A model generated the notes under the pieces. The model ran no database searches. It had not been told where the DNA came from and saw nothing but the letters and a program-made list of their open reading frames with translations. 8,020 nt of DNA from a bacterium. Lineage in GTDB: Bacteria > Muiribacteriota > Ozemobacteria > Ozemobacterales > Ozemobacteraceae. Shown here in pieces: positions 1 to 6,828 of the stretch; position 1 is the stretch's first letter, and each line of letters starts with the position of its first letter. The position numbers were made by a program, and so were the translations under genes. The stretch is taken from contig JACPTH010000009.1 in NCBI GenBank assembly GCA_016192885.1, positions 1 to 8,020 on the forward strand, given 5' to 3'.

Positions 1-1
1 A

Positions 2-1351
2 AGGATTTCCCAAAAAAACCTTGAAGAGGAGTTTTCCAGAAAATACCCCAAATTCATTGCGCTTCGAAATCCCAAGTTGATCTCGCTCGACGAACTTCAA
101 AAGGAAATTCTCAGGCCGGATGAAGGATTGATAAGTTTTTGGGTGGGAGAAGACTATCTTTTTTCTCTGTTCGCAGATAAGAATCGTTCCCTATTCCTGT
201 TTCAACCGATCGAAAAAAAGGCACTTGAGTTCCGAGTCGAAACCCTCCGCGCACTAATCGACGCAAAAGCCGACGTGGAAACATTCATGGATGCAAGTTA
301 CAAATTGTACCAAGATATTCTCGAACCCTTCCAGGAAACCTTTTCGGAAAAAACTCTTTCGACTCTTTTCATCATTCCCCAAGGAACGCTCGCTAAACTC
401 CCTTTTGAAGCGTTGATTCAGTCAAAGGAAGGGAAAACATTCAAAGACCTAAATTACTTTTTCCGATCGAAAAAAATCGGATATTGCCCATCCGCAATGG
501 TTCTTAGGGAAATTAGAAAATCCTTTTCAGAATTTGGGAAAGCGTCTCCTGCAACGAATCCGGCAATATTGTTTGGCGACCCGGTTTACTCCGAAGAACA
601 AGGGAAGGAAATCCTTGACTCCCTTCGGAAAAGAGGCGGGAACGCGCCCGATGGATTTGTCCCGAGAGATTCGTTTTCCATCACCGATGACCCCAAAGTA
701 TTTCAAAAATGCCGAGCCTTCAGAGTAAATGAGCGGGGGGATATCTCCTTAAATCCCCTCCCAGGTTCAAGGGTGGAAGTTGAATCAATCTCGGAGCTTT
801 TCTATCATTCCAAAATTGCTTCGAACACCCATACCGGGTTTGAAGCGAGCGAAAGCCTTTTAAAGGAACTAAGCGAAAAGGGATTTTTATCAACATTTAG
901 ATATCTCCATTTCGCCGCGCATGGAATCCTTCCCCAAGGTTCATTTTTTTCCGAACCCTGTATCGCGTTATCCACTTATGGCGCGGACACCGAAAATGGG
1001 CTTCTTCAAATGAATGAAATCTTTGGCCTGCGAATTAATGCGCAGTTAGTCACTTTATCGGCTTGCGAAACCGGTATTGAAGAAACCAATTCAGGGAATC
1101 AGGGAATTAATGGGTTAGCTAGGGCTTTCTTTTATGCGGGAACCCCGCGAGTCATGGTAAGTCTTTGGAGCATAAGTGATATCGGAACCGGAGAGTTCAT
1201 GAAGGTTTTTTACAGGGAACTTTTGGAACCAACCGTTCAACCCAGATTTTTCCATGCTATGAACAATGCCCGCGAAAGCATGCTAAACGGCGCGTTCTCC
1301 CACCCGTTTTTTTGGGCGCCTTTCGCCTTACTCGGAGACGGGAATGAATAA
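2..1351 (+). CDS. CHAT-domain (caspase-like) protein, C-terminal part, 5' end outside the window
   Basis: This is the C-terminal half of a CHAT-family protein (caspase HetF associated with TPRs), a clan CD cysteine-peptidase-like fold. The frame is open from base 2 to the TAA at 1349-1351. The TTG at 77 has no ribosome site and lies inside conserved CHAT sequence, so the true start and probably TPR repeats lie upstream. Counting from that TTG, the visible marks are an early segment GLISFWVGEDYLFSLF (residues 17-32), the PQGTLAKLPFEAL strand (101-113), GDPVYS (168-172), the LPGSRVEVESISELF helix (228-242), the catalytic-His motif HFAAHG with H282, the catalytic-Cys motif TLSACETG with C330, and the GLARAFFYAGTPRVMVSLW block (346-364). 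Both expected catalytic residues are present, so it may be an active protease, but its substrate and partners cannot be read from this window. It converges on dxs with 7 bases between them. The family call is firm; the biological role is unknown. Confidence 0.88.
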   Translation, partial: RISQKNLEEEFSRKYPKFIALRNPKLISLDELQKEILRPDEGLISFWVGEDYLFSLFADKNRSLFLFQPIEKKALEFRVETLRALIDAKADVETFMDASYKLYQDILEPFQETFSEKTLSTLFIIPQGTLAKLPFEALIQSKEGKTFKDLNYFFRSKKIGYCPSAMVLREIRKSFSEFGKASPATNPAILFGDPVYSEEQGKEILDSLRKRGGNAPDGFVPRDSFSITDDPKVFQKCRAFRVNERGDISLNPLPGSRVEVESISELFYHSKIASNTHTGFEASESLLKELSEKGFLSTFRYLHFAAHGILPQGSFFSEPCIALSTYGADTENGLLQMNEIFGLRINAQLVTLSACETGIEETNSGNQGINGLARAFFYAGTPRVMVSLWSISDIGTGEFMKVFYRELLEPTVQPRFFHAMNNARESMLNGAFSHPFFWAPFALLGDGNE

Positions 1352-1358
1352 AGGAAAA

Positions 1359-3248
1359 CTAAAAAGCCGAAACCTTTTTTAGGGTCCGACCTACCATCCA
1401 TTCCGAAACTTTTCGATAAATCCCATCCGCATCGAGCCCTAACATTGCCCTAAGTTCAACAGGTCTTCCCTGCGGAGCGAAATTGTCGGAAAGACCGATT
1501 CGCAAAACCTGCGGACAATACCCCAAATCAGAGGCGCTTTCCAAAATCGCCGAACCAAACCCGCCCAAAAGGGTACCTTCTTCAATTGTTACCAAAGGAA
1601 CCCGCTTTTTGAAAAGTTTTTCAAGAAGGGAAATATCAAGGGGTTTAACAAATCTAGGATTTACAACCATTGCTTGAATACCCTCTCGCGAAAATCTGTT
1701 GGAAACCTCCATAGCCGGATACAAGGCGCTACCAATAGCTAAAATAGCCAAATCTCCGCCTTCCCTGCAAATCTCGGCCCGCCCCTTTATTATCGGCTCA
1801 AGCCGATCGAGGGAAACGCCCATTCCCGAACCTCTCGGGTATCTGATTGCAACGGGACCATCAAGAGTTAGGGAAAATTTTAACATCCACCGCAATTCGG
1901 CTTCGTCTTTGGGAACCATAAAAATAATGTTGGGAATCATCCGCAAAAAGGACATATCAAATGTTCCGTGGTGGGTGGGACCGTCCTCTCCTACGAGACC
2001 CCCTCGGTCCAGGCAAATTGTCACCGGTAAATTCATGAGACAAACGTCGTGAATCACCTGATCGAAAGCGCGCTGAATAAAGGTGGAATAAATCGCGACA
2101 AAAGGCCGCAACCCTCCCAGCGCCATCCCTGCAGCCATGGTGACCGCATGCTGCTCGGCGATTCCGACGTCGAAGAAGCGATCTGGGAATGTTTGCGCGA
2201 AAGTTTCAAGCCCGGTTCCCTCCTTCATTGCCGCGGTAATCGCCACAATTCGCGGGTTTTCCTGCGCCATTTCGACCAATGTCTTCCCAAAAATTGCGGT
2301 AAACGACGGGGGAGAAGGCTCTTTTTTAATTTCTCCGGTGGTAATCTCAAAAGGCCCCACCCCGTGGAAAGTTGGCAGGTGATCTTGAGCGGGCTTATAT
2401 CCTCGACCCTTTTCGGTAAGAACATGAACGAGCACGGGACTTTTGTGGTCGCGGGCAAAAGATAGAGTCTCCTCAAGAAGCTCAAAGTCGTAGCCGTCTA
2501 CCGGCCCCAAATATTTGAAGCCAAAATCCTCAAAAAACATTCCGGGAGTTAAGAGATACTTCAAGCTGCCTTCAATGCGGGAAAGTAAATTGAACAACTT
2601 AGAGCCGAACCCTGGAATCTGCTTCACAACATACTCGAGATATTCCTTGGGGGTGGTAAAATAAGGTTCGATTCGAAGTTTGTTAAGGTAACGAGAAACC
2701 GCCCCAACGTTAGGGGAAATTGACATTTCATTATCGTTCAACACAACAACCAAACCTGATTTGAGATGTCCGGCATGATTCATTGCTTCAAAGGCCATCC
2801 CTCCGGTCATTGCGCCGTCCCCGATCACCGCAACAATTTTTTGACCGTTGGAGAACCTATCGCGGGCAATGGCCAGGCCAAGGGCGGCGGAAATAGATGT
2901 TGAGCTATGCCCGGTATCAAATGCGTCATGGGGACTTTCTGAAATCTTCGGAAATCCGCTAATCCCGCCTAAAGTACGAATGGTTGGGAAAGTTTCCATG
3001 CGCCCGGTAATCATTTTATGAACGTAACATTGATGGCCGACATCAAAGATTATTCGATCTTTGGAAGAATCGAACACCCTATGAAGAGCGATGGTCAATT
3101 CAACGATTCCAAGGTTACTTGCTAAATGCCCGCCATTTCGAGAAACAACTTGAATGATTCTCTCCCGAAACTCCCGGCTAAGCGATATAAGCTGCTCTCG
3201 CTTCAAATCTTTCAAATTTTCGGGAGAATGAATCTGATTTAATAACAT
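1359..3248 (-). CDS. dxs: 1-deoxy-D-xylulose-5-phosphate synthase
   Basis: This cytoplasmic thiamine-diphosphate enzyme condenses pyruvate and glyceraldehyde 3-phosphate to DXP with loss of CO2. It is the first step of the non-mevalonate isoprenoid pathway and also feeds thiamine and pyridoxal synthesis. The 629-residue protein is full length for the family (about 620). Visible marks are the substrate-site histidine in HLASNLG (H41), the DVGHQCYVHKMITGR block (H72), the ThDP/Mg signature GDGAMTGG (143-150) followed by NDNEMSISPN (171-180), the catalytic glutamate in GIAEQHAV (E365), DRGGLVGEDGPTHHG (414-428), YPRGSG (470-475), and a C-terminal transketolase-type domain with EEGTLLGGFGSA. The ATG at 3246-3248 is supported by AGGTGA on the minus strand (3258-3263) with 9 bases of spacing. 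It is divergent from the exported isomerase gene, so it is probably transcribed alone. No lesion is seen. Confidence 0.97.
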   Translation of the reverse strand: MLLNQIHSPENLKDLKREQLISLSREFRERIIQVVSRNGGHLASNLGIVELTIALHRVFDSSKDRIIFDVGHQCYVHKMITGRMETFPTIRTLGGISGFPKISESPHDAFDTGHSSTSISAALGLAIARDRFSNGQKIVAVIGDGAMTGGMAFEAMNHAGHLKSGLVVVLNDNEMSISPNVGAVSRYLNKLRIEPYFTTPKEYLEYVVKQIPGFGSKLFNLLSRIEGSLKYLLTPGMFFEDFGFKYLGPVDGYDFELLEETLSFARDHKSPVLVHVLTEKGRGYKPAQDHLPTFHGVGPFEITTGEIKKEPSPPSFTAIFGKTLVEMAQENPRIVAITAAMKEGTGLETFAQTFPDRFFDVGIAEQHAVTMAAGMALGGLRPFVAIYSTFIQRAFDQVIHDVCLMNLPVTICLDRGGLVGEDGPTHHGTFDMSFLRMIPNIIFMVPKDEAELRWMLKFSLTLDGPVAIRYPRGSGMGVSLDRLEPIIKGRAEICREGGDLAILAIGSALYPAMEVSNRFSREGIQAMVVNPRFVKPLDISLLEKLFKKRVPLVTIEEGTLLGGFGSAILESASDLGYCPQVLRIGLSDNFAPQGRPVELRAMLGLDADGIYRKVSEWMVGRTLKKVSAF

Positions 3249-3257
3249 CTTTTTCTT

Positions 3258-3263
3258 TCACCT
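3258..3263 (-). promoter_or_regulatory. Ribosome binding site of dxs
   Basis: The minus strand reads AGGTGA here, 9 bases before the ATG at 3246-3248. It supports this start over any internal ATG. Confidence 0.7.
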
Positions 3264-3330
3264 ATTGAATAATGTACTTTTAAAACTTGGCTTTGAACAA
3301 AGGCAAACCAAATATTCAAAAACCCGAGAT

Positions 3331-3339
3331 ATTATATCA
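3331..3339 (-). promoter_or_regulatory. Candidate extended -10 promoter of dxs
   Basis: On the minus strand the bases read TGATATAAT, a perfect match to the extended -10 consensus TGnTATAAT of the main sigma factor. No good -35 hexamer lies 16-18 bases upstream, as is common for extended -10 promoters. A transcript would start near 3324 and leave a leader of about 75 bases before the dxs ATG. This rests on motif matching alone, in an AT-rich region. Confidence 0.4.
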
Positions 3340-3487
3340 CAAAGATGTTTTTAGGGTTCGTTTTATAAAAACAACCTGTCATTTTAGCTTTTGGCGCAAT
3401 TCTCTTTTCGATTTTCCGCTCATGGAAGGTCTCGAAATCAAAGCAGGCGATTTGGTATTTGGAAAATTGGGAGGGTTTTTCTTTACA

Positions 3488-3517
3488 TTGCAATTGCTTT
3501 AATATGAATGCTATACT
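3488..3517 (+). promoter_or_regulatory. Candidate promoter of the exported isomerase gene
   Basis: TTGCAA (3488-3493) and TATACT (3512-3517) are separated by 18 bases. They match the sigma-70 -35 and -10 consensus at 4 and 5 of 6 positions. Transcription would begin near 3524, giving a leader of about 30 bases with the strong AGGAGG site. This is motif evidence only. Confidence 0.35.
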
Positions 3518-3542
3518 TACTGACTTTCACTCTTAAATTCAC

Positions 3543-3548
3543 AGGAGG
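3543..3548 (+). promoter_or_regulatory. Ribosome binding site of the exported isomerase gene
   Basis: AGGAGG is a perfect anti-16S match. It lies 4 bases before the ATG at 3553 and 10 bases before a second in-frame ATG at 3559. It rules out the upstream in-frame ATG at 3508, which would place the site inside the gene. Confidence 0.75.
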
Positions 3549-3552
3549 CATT

Positions 3553-5217
3553 ATGTCGATGATTAAAAGGCGCTGGGGCGCCTTGTACTTTCTTCTATTT
3601 TTTCCCTTGTTTGGGGGAAATTTTGTTTTTGGGGTCGAAATAGCCTCAAAGAGTTCTTTGACCCCCGCCCAGCAAAATGAAGTGGTTGCCGTGGTCGGCG
3701 ATAAAAACATAACTCGCGGGGATTTTGAAAAGGAATTGGAAAGCTTAAATTCCCAAACCCGTGCCCAATTTGAGACTCCTGAAGGCCGAAAACAGTTTCT
3801 CAAAGAATTAATTGAAATCTCTATTTTAGAGCAAGCCGCTTTAAAAAGCGGTATTGCCGAAAAAGCGGAGTCCGCTCAACCCCTTAAGGAAACAACCACC
3901 CTTATGCTTTCTCAGGCATATCTCAAAGATATGATCTCAAAGGAAACCGTTTCCGATAAAGACGTTGAAGCTTACTATAACGAACATAAAAAAGAATTTT
4001 GCGAACCTGACCGCTACCACCTTCATCAAATTTCATATAAAGACAAGGACTCCGCGAAAAAAGGAAAGTCCGAAATTGATTCCGGAAAATCATTCTTGGA
4101 AATTTCGAAAGCTGACTCCACTGACGGCTTTAAAAACAGCGGTGGAGACAGGGGCTTTGTGACGCTGGATACCCTGATCCCAAGCTTGGCGGCTGCCGTT
4201 TCCACATTGAAAGTCAATGAGGTTTCCGAACCTATTGATTGCGGAGCTAGCGGTTCTTTATTGATCAAGTTCTCAGAGAAACAAGAAGGAAGCCAACAAG
4301 AACTTTCCAAAGTTGAATCTTCAATAAAACGGCAGCTTACTTCCGACCTTCCCAAAAAAACCGTGGATAGGTTAATGGAAGGGCTTGAAAAAGAGTTTGC
4401 ATTCAAGCTTGAACCTTCAAATGTTGAATTGCTAAGGAATCCTGACCTCTCTGAAAAAGATTTTGAGAAAACCCTGTTTTCAATAGGTACTGAAAGCGTA
4501 AAAATTTCCGCAATTCTTCCCGAGTTGGAACGCATCCCACCCTTTATCCGTGGACACATTCTTTCCGGCAACGGCTTGGGTGATTTTGTAAAACAGTTTT
4601 CCTTTCGAGAAATACTTAAGCGTTTTGTCGAGAAAAAATTTGATGAGTTGGCTAAATCGTTTCCTGATACGATTGCCAAAGCCAAACAACAGGTCGGGAT
4701 CAAATCGTTCTTGAATGACCATATTGGAAAATCGGTCACCGTAAGTGAAGATGAAATTAAAGGTTATTACTCAAAAAACCTTGGCGAGTTTACTCAACCT
4801 GAGCAGTTCCATGCTCATCATATTTTAGTCGAACAGGAAGACAAAGCCAAAACCCTTCTAGACCGGATCAACAAAGGAGAAAAGTTTGATGATATCGCAA
4901 AAACTGAATCCAAATGTCCGTCAAATAAAGAAGGTGGAGACCTTGGTTTTTTCGGAAAGGGCCAGATGGTTCCCGAATTCGAAGAAGTCGTTTCTAAATC
5001 CGCCGTTGGAAGTGTTGTCGGGCCAATAAAAACAAAGTTCGGTTTTCATATTATTAGAGTTGACGAAAAAAAGGCCCCCGGAACTCAAGCATTGGAGGAA
5101 GTAAAAGATCGGATTAAGTCGCAATTGTTACCTGAAAAGCAAAGAGCTGCTTTTGAACATCTTCTTGAGGAACTTAGAAAAACTTGTTCCATCAAAGAAT
5201 TCTCCGACAAACTTTAA
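3553..5217 (+). CDS. Exported peptidyl-prolyl cis-trans isomerase with two parvulin-type domains (SurA/PrsA-like)
   Basis: Probably a periplasmic folding chaperone and proline isomerase for envelope or secreted proteins. The start at 3553 gives 554 residues and is chosen for the AGGAGG site; 3559 is equally possible. The N-terminus is a typical Sec signal (KRR, then a hydrophobic run over about residues 9-27) with no lipobox cysteine, so the product is soluble or processed by signal peptidase I. A SurA-type N domain follows (VVAVVGDKNITRGDFEKEL, about residues 44-62, then helices to about 125). A first parvulin-like module covers about 152-240. It has YHLHQISY and a GGDRGF turn but lacks the closing G-F-H motif and is probably inactive. 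A helical linker comes next. The second module (about 418-508) is intact: FHAHHILV with H420, H422 and H423, then GGDLGFFGKGQMVPEF, then FGFHIIRV with H499. A short coiled tail follows. SurA is the nearest described analogue, but I cannot tell surA from prsA/ppiD. rny follows 87 bases downstream on the same strand. Confidence 0.87.
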   Translation: MSMIKRRWGALYFLLFFPLFGGNFVFGVEIASKSSLTPAQQNEVVAVVGDKNITRGDFEKELESLNSQTRAQFETPEGRKQFLKELIEISILEQAALKSGIAEKAESAQPLKETTTLMLSQAYLKDMISKETVSDKDVEAYYNEHKKEFCEPDRYHLHQISYKDKDSAKKGKSEIDSGKSFLEISKADSTDGFKNSGGDRGFVTLDTLIPSLAAAVSTLKVNEVSEPIDCGASGSLLIKFSEKQEGSQQELSKVESSIKRQLTSDLPKKTVDRLMEGLEKEFAFKLEPSNVELLRNPDLSEKDFEKTLFSIGTESVKISAILPELERIPPFIRGHILSGNGLGDFVKQFSFREILKRFVEKKFDELAKSFPDTIAKAKQQVGIKSFLNDHIGKSVTVSEDEIKGYYSKNLGEFTQPEQFHAHHILVEQEDKAKTLLDRINKGEKFDDIAKTESKCPSNKEGGDLGFFGKGQMVPEFEEVVSKSAVGSVVGPIKTKFGFHIIRVDEKKAPGTQALEEVKDRIKSQLLPEKQRAAFEHLLEELRKTCSIKEFSDKL

Positions 5218-5293
5218 TTTAACTTAGGTGAGCACAGTTCTTTCGGTTTTAGAATGTCGATAACCGATAACCCGAATTCATTAGAAGGTCAGA

Positions 5294-5298
5294 AAGGA
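5294..5298 (+). promoter_or_regulatory. Ribosome binding site deciding the rny start
   Basis: AAGGA lies 6 bases before the ATG at 5305. The earlier in-frame ATG at 5254 has no ribosome site at a usable distance: AGGTGAG at 5226-5232 is 21 bases away. Starting at 5305 also puts the membrane anchor at the extreme N-terminus, as in other RNase Y proteins. Confidence 0.6.
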
Positions 5299-5304
5299 CC
5301 GGCC

Positions 5305-6315
5305 ATGTCCACATTGTCATTTTTTATAAGTGTTGCCGTGGGCGGTCTCGTGGGATACCTTGTCAGTTTTTTTCTTTTCAAGCAAAAAGGGGAAAAACAC
5401 CTCGCCGAAGCAGTTGAAAAGAAAAATTCCATCCTGAACGAGGCCATCACCAAAGCACAATTAGAGATCGAACAGGCAACAAAACGCGCGAAGGAAATAA
5501 AAGAAAAGGAATCAATTTTAAGAAAAAACACCGAAAAGGAAATCAAGAAAAGGAAACATGAGCTTGAAAAACTTGAGGCACAACTTCTAACTAAAATTGA
5601 AAAAGTAGAAGCTAGATCTGATGCAATAGAGAAGAAAAGCGAACAGCTAACGAGTAAAGAAAAAGAGATTCAGAAACTTCATGATGAAGGTTCTCGAATT
5701 TTGGAAAACCAAAGGCGGGAACTTGAAAAAATTTCCGGTTTAAGCCCAGAACAAGCCAAAGAAGAGCTTTTTAAAAGGGTGGAAAGCGAACTGCAATACG
5801 ATATTGCGAAGAAAATAAATGAAGCCGATCAAAGCATAAAGGAAACGGTTGAAAGAAAGTCCAGGGAAATTCTTGCTACATCGATTCAACGCTGCGCAAC
5901 AGATCATTCCATTGATCCGATCGTTTCTGTCGTCGAACTTCCAAGCGATGAAATGAAGGGCCGAATAATTGGCCGAGAAGGACGAAACATTCGGGCGTTT
6001 GAAAGTTTAACCGGGGTGGATGTTATAATTGATGATACCCCGGATGCAGTAGTTCTTTCCAGCTTTGATCCTATCAAGCGAGAGATTGCCAGAGTTACAA
6101 TGGAAATGCTAACCCTAGATGGTCGAATTCACCCCGCGAAAATTGAGGAAATGTTTGAAAAAGCCCAAAAAGAAGTGGATCTTCGAATAAAGGAAGCAGG
6201 CGAACAAGCCATTCTTTCCCTTGGAATTCAGGGGATTCATTCCGAAGTCACCGAAATGGAGCGAACATACAATTGGCCAAACGGGCAGGTTTGCTCCATG
6301 ATATCGGCAAGGTGA
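5305..6315 (+). CDS. rny: RNase Y N-terminal fragment: anchor, coiled coil and KH domain
   Basis: This is the product predicted if the sequence is translated as written, 336 residues from ATG 5305. It has a hydrophobic anchor at residues 4-25 and a Lys/Glu-rich coiled coil over about 29-145. Next is LSPEQAKEELFKRVESEL, the conserved lead-in to the KH domain. The KH domain carries the GxxG-type loop GRIIGREGRNIRAFE (219-233) and continues through VDVIIDDTPDAVVLSSFDPIKREIA. RIHPAKIEEMFEKAQKEV and GIHSEVTEM then begin the HD region. The final 17-18 residues (from about 6258 to the TGA at 6313-6315) are out-of-frame sequence unrelated to the family. It could still sit in the membrane and bind RNA, but it lacks the nuclease domain. 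It probably shares a transcript with the isomerase gene upstream. Confidence 0.75.
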   Translation: MSTLSFFISVAVGGLVGYLVSFFLFKQKGEKHLAEAVEKKNSILNEAITKAQLEIEQATKRAKEIKEKESILRKNTEKEIKKRKHELEKLEAQLLTKIEKVEARSDAIEKKSEQLTSKEKEIQKLHDEGSRILENQRRELEKISGLSPEQAKEELFKRVESELQYDIAKKINEADQSIKETVERKSREILATSIQRCATDHSIDPIVSVVELPSDEMKGRIIGREGRNIRAFESLTGVDVIIDDTPDAVVLSSFDPIKREIARVTMEMLTLDGRIHPAKIEEMFEKAQKEVDLRIKEAGEQAILSLGIQGIHSEVTEMERTYNWPNGQVCSMISAR

Positions 6316-6713
6316 TCGAAAGCGACGAAGGAAACCATGCGATGTTGGGCGCGGAATTTGCCCGAAAATTCCAAGAAATTCCCAGGGTTGTAAACGCCAT
6401 CGGAGCGCACCATGAAGATGTCCCGTTTGAGTCGGTTGAGTCGGTCCTTATTTCCGCGGCTGATGCTATTTCCGCGGCTCGCCGAGGCGCTCGAAGGGAA
6501 TCCCTTGACGCGTACATCAAACGCCTAACCGATCTTGAAGCAATCGCCAAAGGTTTCCCGGGGATAAGTTCCGCATACGCCATTCAAGCCGGTCGAGAAA
6601 TTCGCGTAATTGCTAACCCGGAAGCTAAAAAAATCGAATCCGAATTGGAGTATCCAGGGCAAGTAAAAGTTGTTCTCATTAGAGAAACCCGTTCCGTTGA
6701 GGTCGCCCGTTAA
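6258..6713 (+). CDS. rny: RNase Y C-terminal fragment: rest of the HD domain
   Basis: The second piece of the broken rny. Conserved sequence begins at GANIQLAKRAG (6258 on). The only start-like codon nearby is TTG 6273, 11 bases after a chance GGAG and inside the conserved helix, so separate translation is unlikely. Visible marks are the HD dyad in GLLHDIGK, NHAMLGAEFARKF, VVNAIGAHHEDVPFESVESVLISAADAISAAR, GARRESLDAYIKRL and AYAIQAGREIRVI. The end is LEYPGQVKVVLIRETRSVEVAR, the normal RNase Y C-terminus. The first histidine ligand of the HD site is missing, so this piece should not be catalytic by itself. The spacing between VIANPE and AKKIESELEYPG is about 14 residues shorter than in relatives I can recall. 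The family call is sure; whether any protein is made is not. Confidence 0.7.
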   Translation, partial: GANIQLAKRAGLLHDIGKVIESDEGNHAMLGAEFARKFQEIPRVVNAIGAHHEDVPFESVESVLISAADAISAARRGARRESLDAYIKRLTDLEAIAKGFPGISSAYAIQAGREIRVIANPEAKKIESELEYPGQVKVVLIRETRSVEVAR

Positions 6714-6737
6714 TAAATTCCATCAATTCAGAAATAT

Positions 6738-6771
6738 GGTGAAAAAAAGATTCCATCATCTTTTTTTCACC
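6738..6771 (+). terminator. Inverted repeat, probable intrinsic terminator after rny
   Basis: A perfect 14-base-pair stem (6738-6751 with 6758-6771) closes a 6-base loop. The 3' arm contains seven T and is followed by the T-rich stretch TTTCTCTATTTTGTTT. It lies 24 bases after the rny stop. The stem is mostly A-T pairs with a GGTG/CACC clamp at its base, so it may be a weak or partial terminator. The 5' arm carries a matching A-run, so it could act in both directions. Confidence 0.65.
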
Positions 6772-6828
6772 TTTCTCTATTTTGTTTAAAAAACCGCATT
6801 GAAAAAAGCGTGTTCGATATTTCCATAA

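Larger units (their letters stand above)
3249..3552. other. Divergent intergenic region between dxs and the exported isomerase gene
   Basis: These roughly 300 AT-rich bases hold the candidate promoters of the two flanking genes. A 71-codon reading frame from TTG 3287 to 3502 lies here. It has no ribosome site and no family resemblance that I recognise, so I do not call it a gene. An 8-base palindrome, GCAATTGC at 3490-3497, overlaps the -35 region of the rightward promoter and could be part of an operator, but a palindrome this short is expected by chance. I see no riboswitch or tRNA. Confidence 0.6.
5305..6713 (+). pseudogene. rny: Ribonuclease Y gene, interrupted by a deletion with frameshift
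   Basis: RNase Y is a membrane-anchored endoribonuclease that begins mRNA turnover. Its order is an N-terminal transmembrane helix, a long coiled coil, a KH RNA-binding domain and a metal-dependent HD domain. All parts are recognisable here but not in one frame. The anchor to the start of the HD region reads in one frame up to GIHSEVTEM (about 6257). The rest resumes in another frame at GANIQLAKRAGLLHDIGK (from 6258) and runs to the TAA at 6711-6713. Compared with my memory of the B. subtilis protein, about 32 residues are absent between these points, including the YRTSYGQNVLxHS stretch with the first HD-domain histidine. The frames fit one deletion of 3n+1 bases, about 97. A second, in-frame gap of about 14 residues lies after NPE (about 6623). 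Both sides of the break are well conserved and otherwise open, so the lesion is recent or is an assembly error. As written, no active RNase Y could be made. Confidence 0.85.

Noticed and set aside
1359..1382. A small hairpin (CTAAAAA with TTTTTAG) between the CHAT gene and dxs as a terminator
   Set aside because: The stem is only about 7 A-T-rich pairs, lies mostly within the dxs 3' end and has no following T-run on the plus strand, so the evidence is too weak.
2049..2465. A 138-codon plus-strand reading frame
   Set aside because: It lies wholly antisense to conserved dxs coding sequence and shows no protein family features.
3287..3502. A 71-codon plus-strand reading frame in the divergent intergenic region
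   Set aside because: It starts with TTG, has no ribosome site there or at the internal ATG at 3421, shows no family I recognise, and overlaps the candidate promoters of both neighbours.
3508..3552. Start of the isomerase gene at ATG 3508
   Set aside because: It would place the AGGAGG site inside the gene, overlap the -10 element and put a non-signal segment before the KRR signal peptide.
4026..4739. A 237-codon minus-strand reading frame
   Set aside because: It is antisense to the exported isomerase gene, is rich in Ser, Phe and Leu as expected of a shadow of a Lys/Glu-rich gene, and has no recognisable motif.
5258..5271. A two-copy tandem repeat of CGATAAC before rny
   Set aside because: Two copies of 7 bases are easily found by chance, and no function is suggested by position.
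5254..5304. Start of rny at ATG 5254 instead of 5305
   Set aside because: There is no ribosome site at a usable distance, and the extra 17 residues are polar, unlike the membrane-anchor start typical of RNase Y.
6240..6320. Programmed ribosomal frameshifting as the explanation for the split RNase Y frames
   Set aside because: There is no slippery heptamer or obvious stimulatory structure, and a frameshift would not restore the roughly 32 missing residues of the HD domain.
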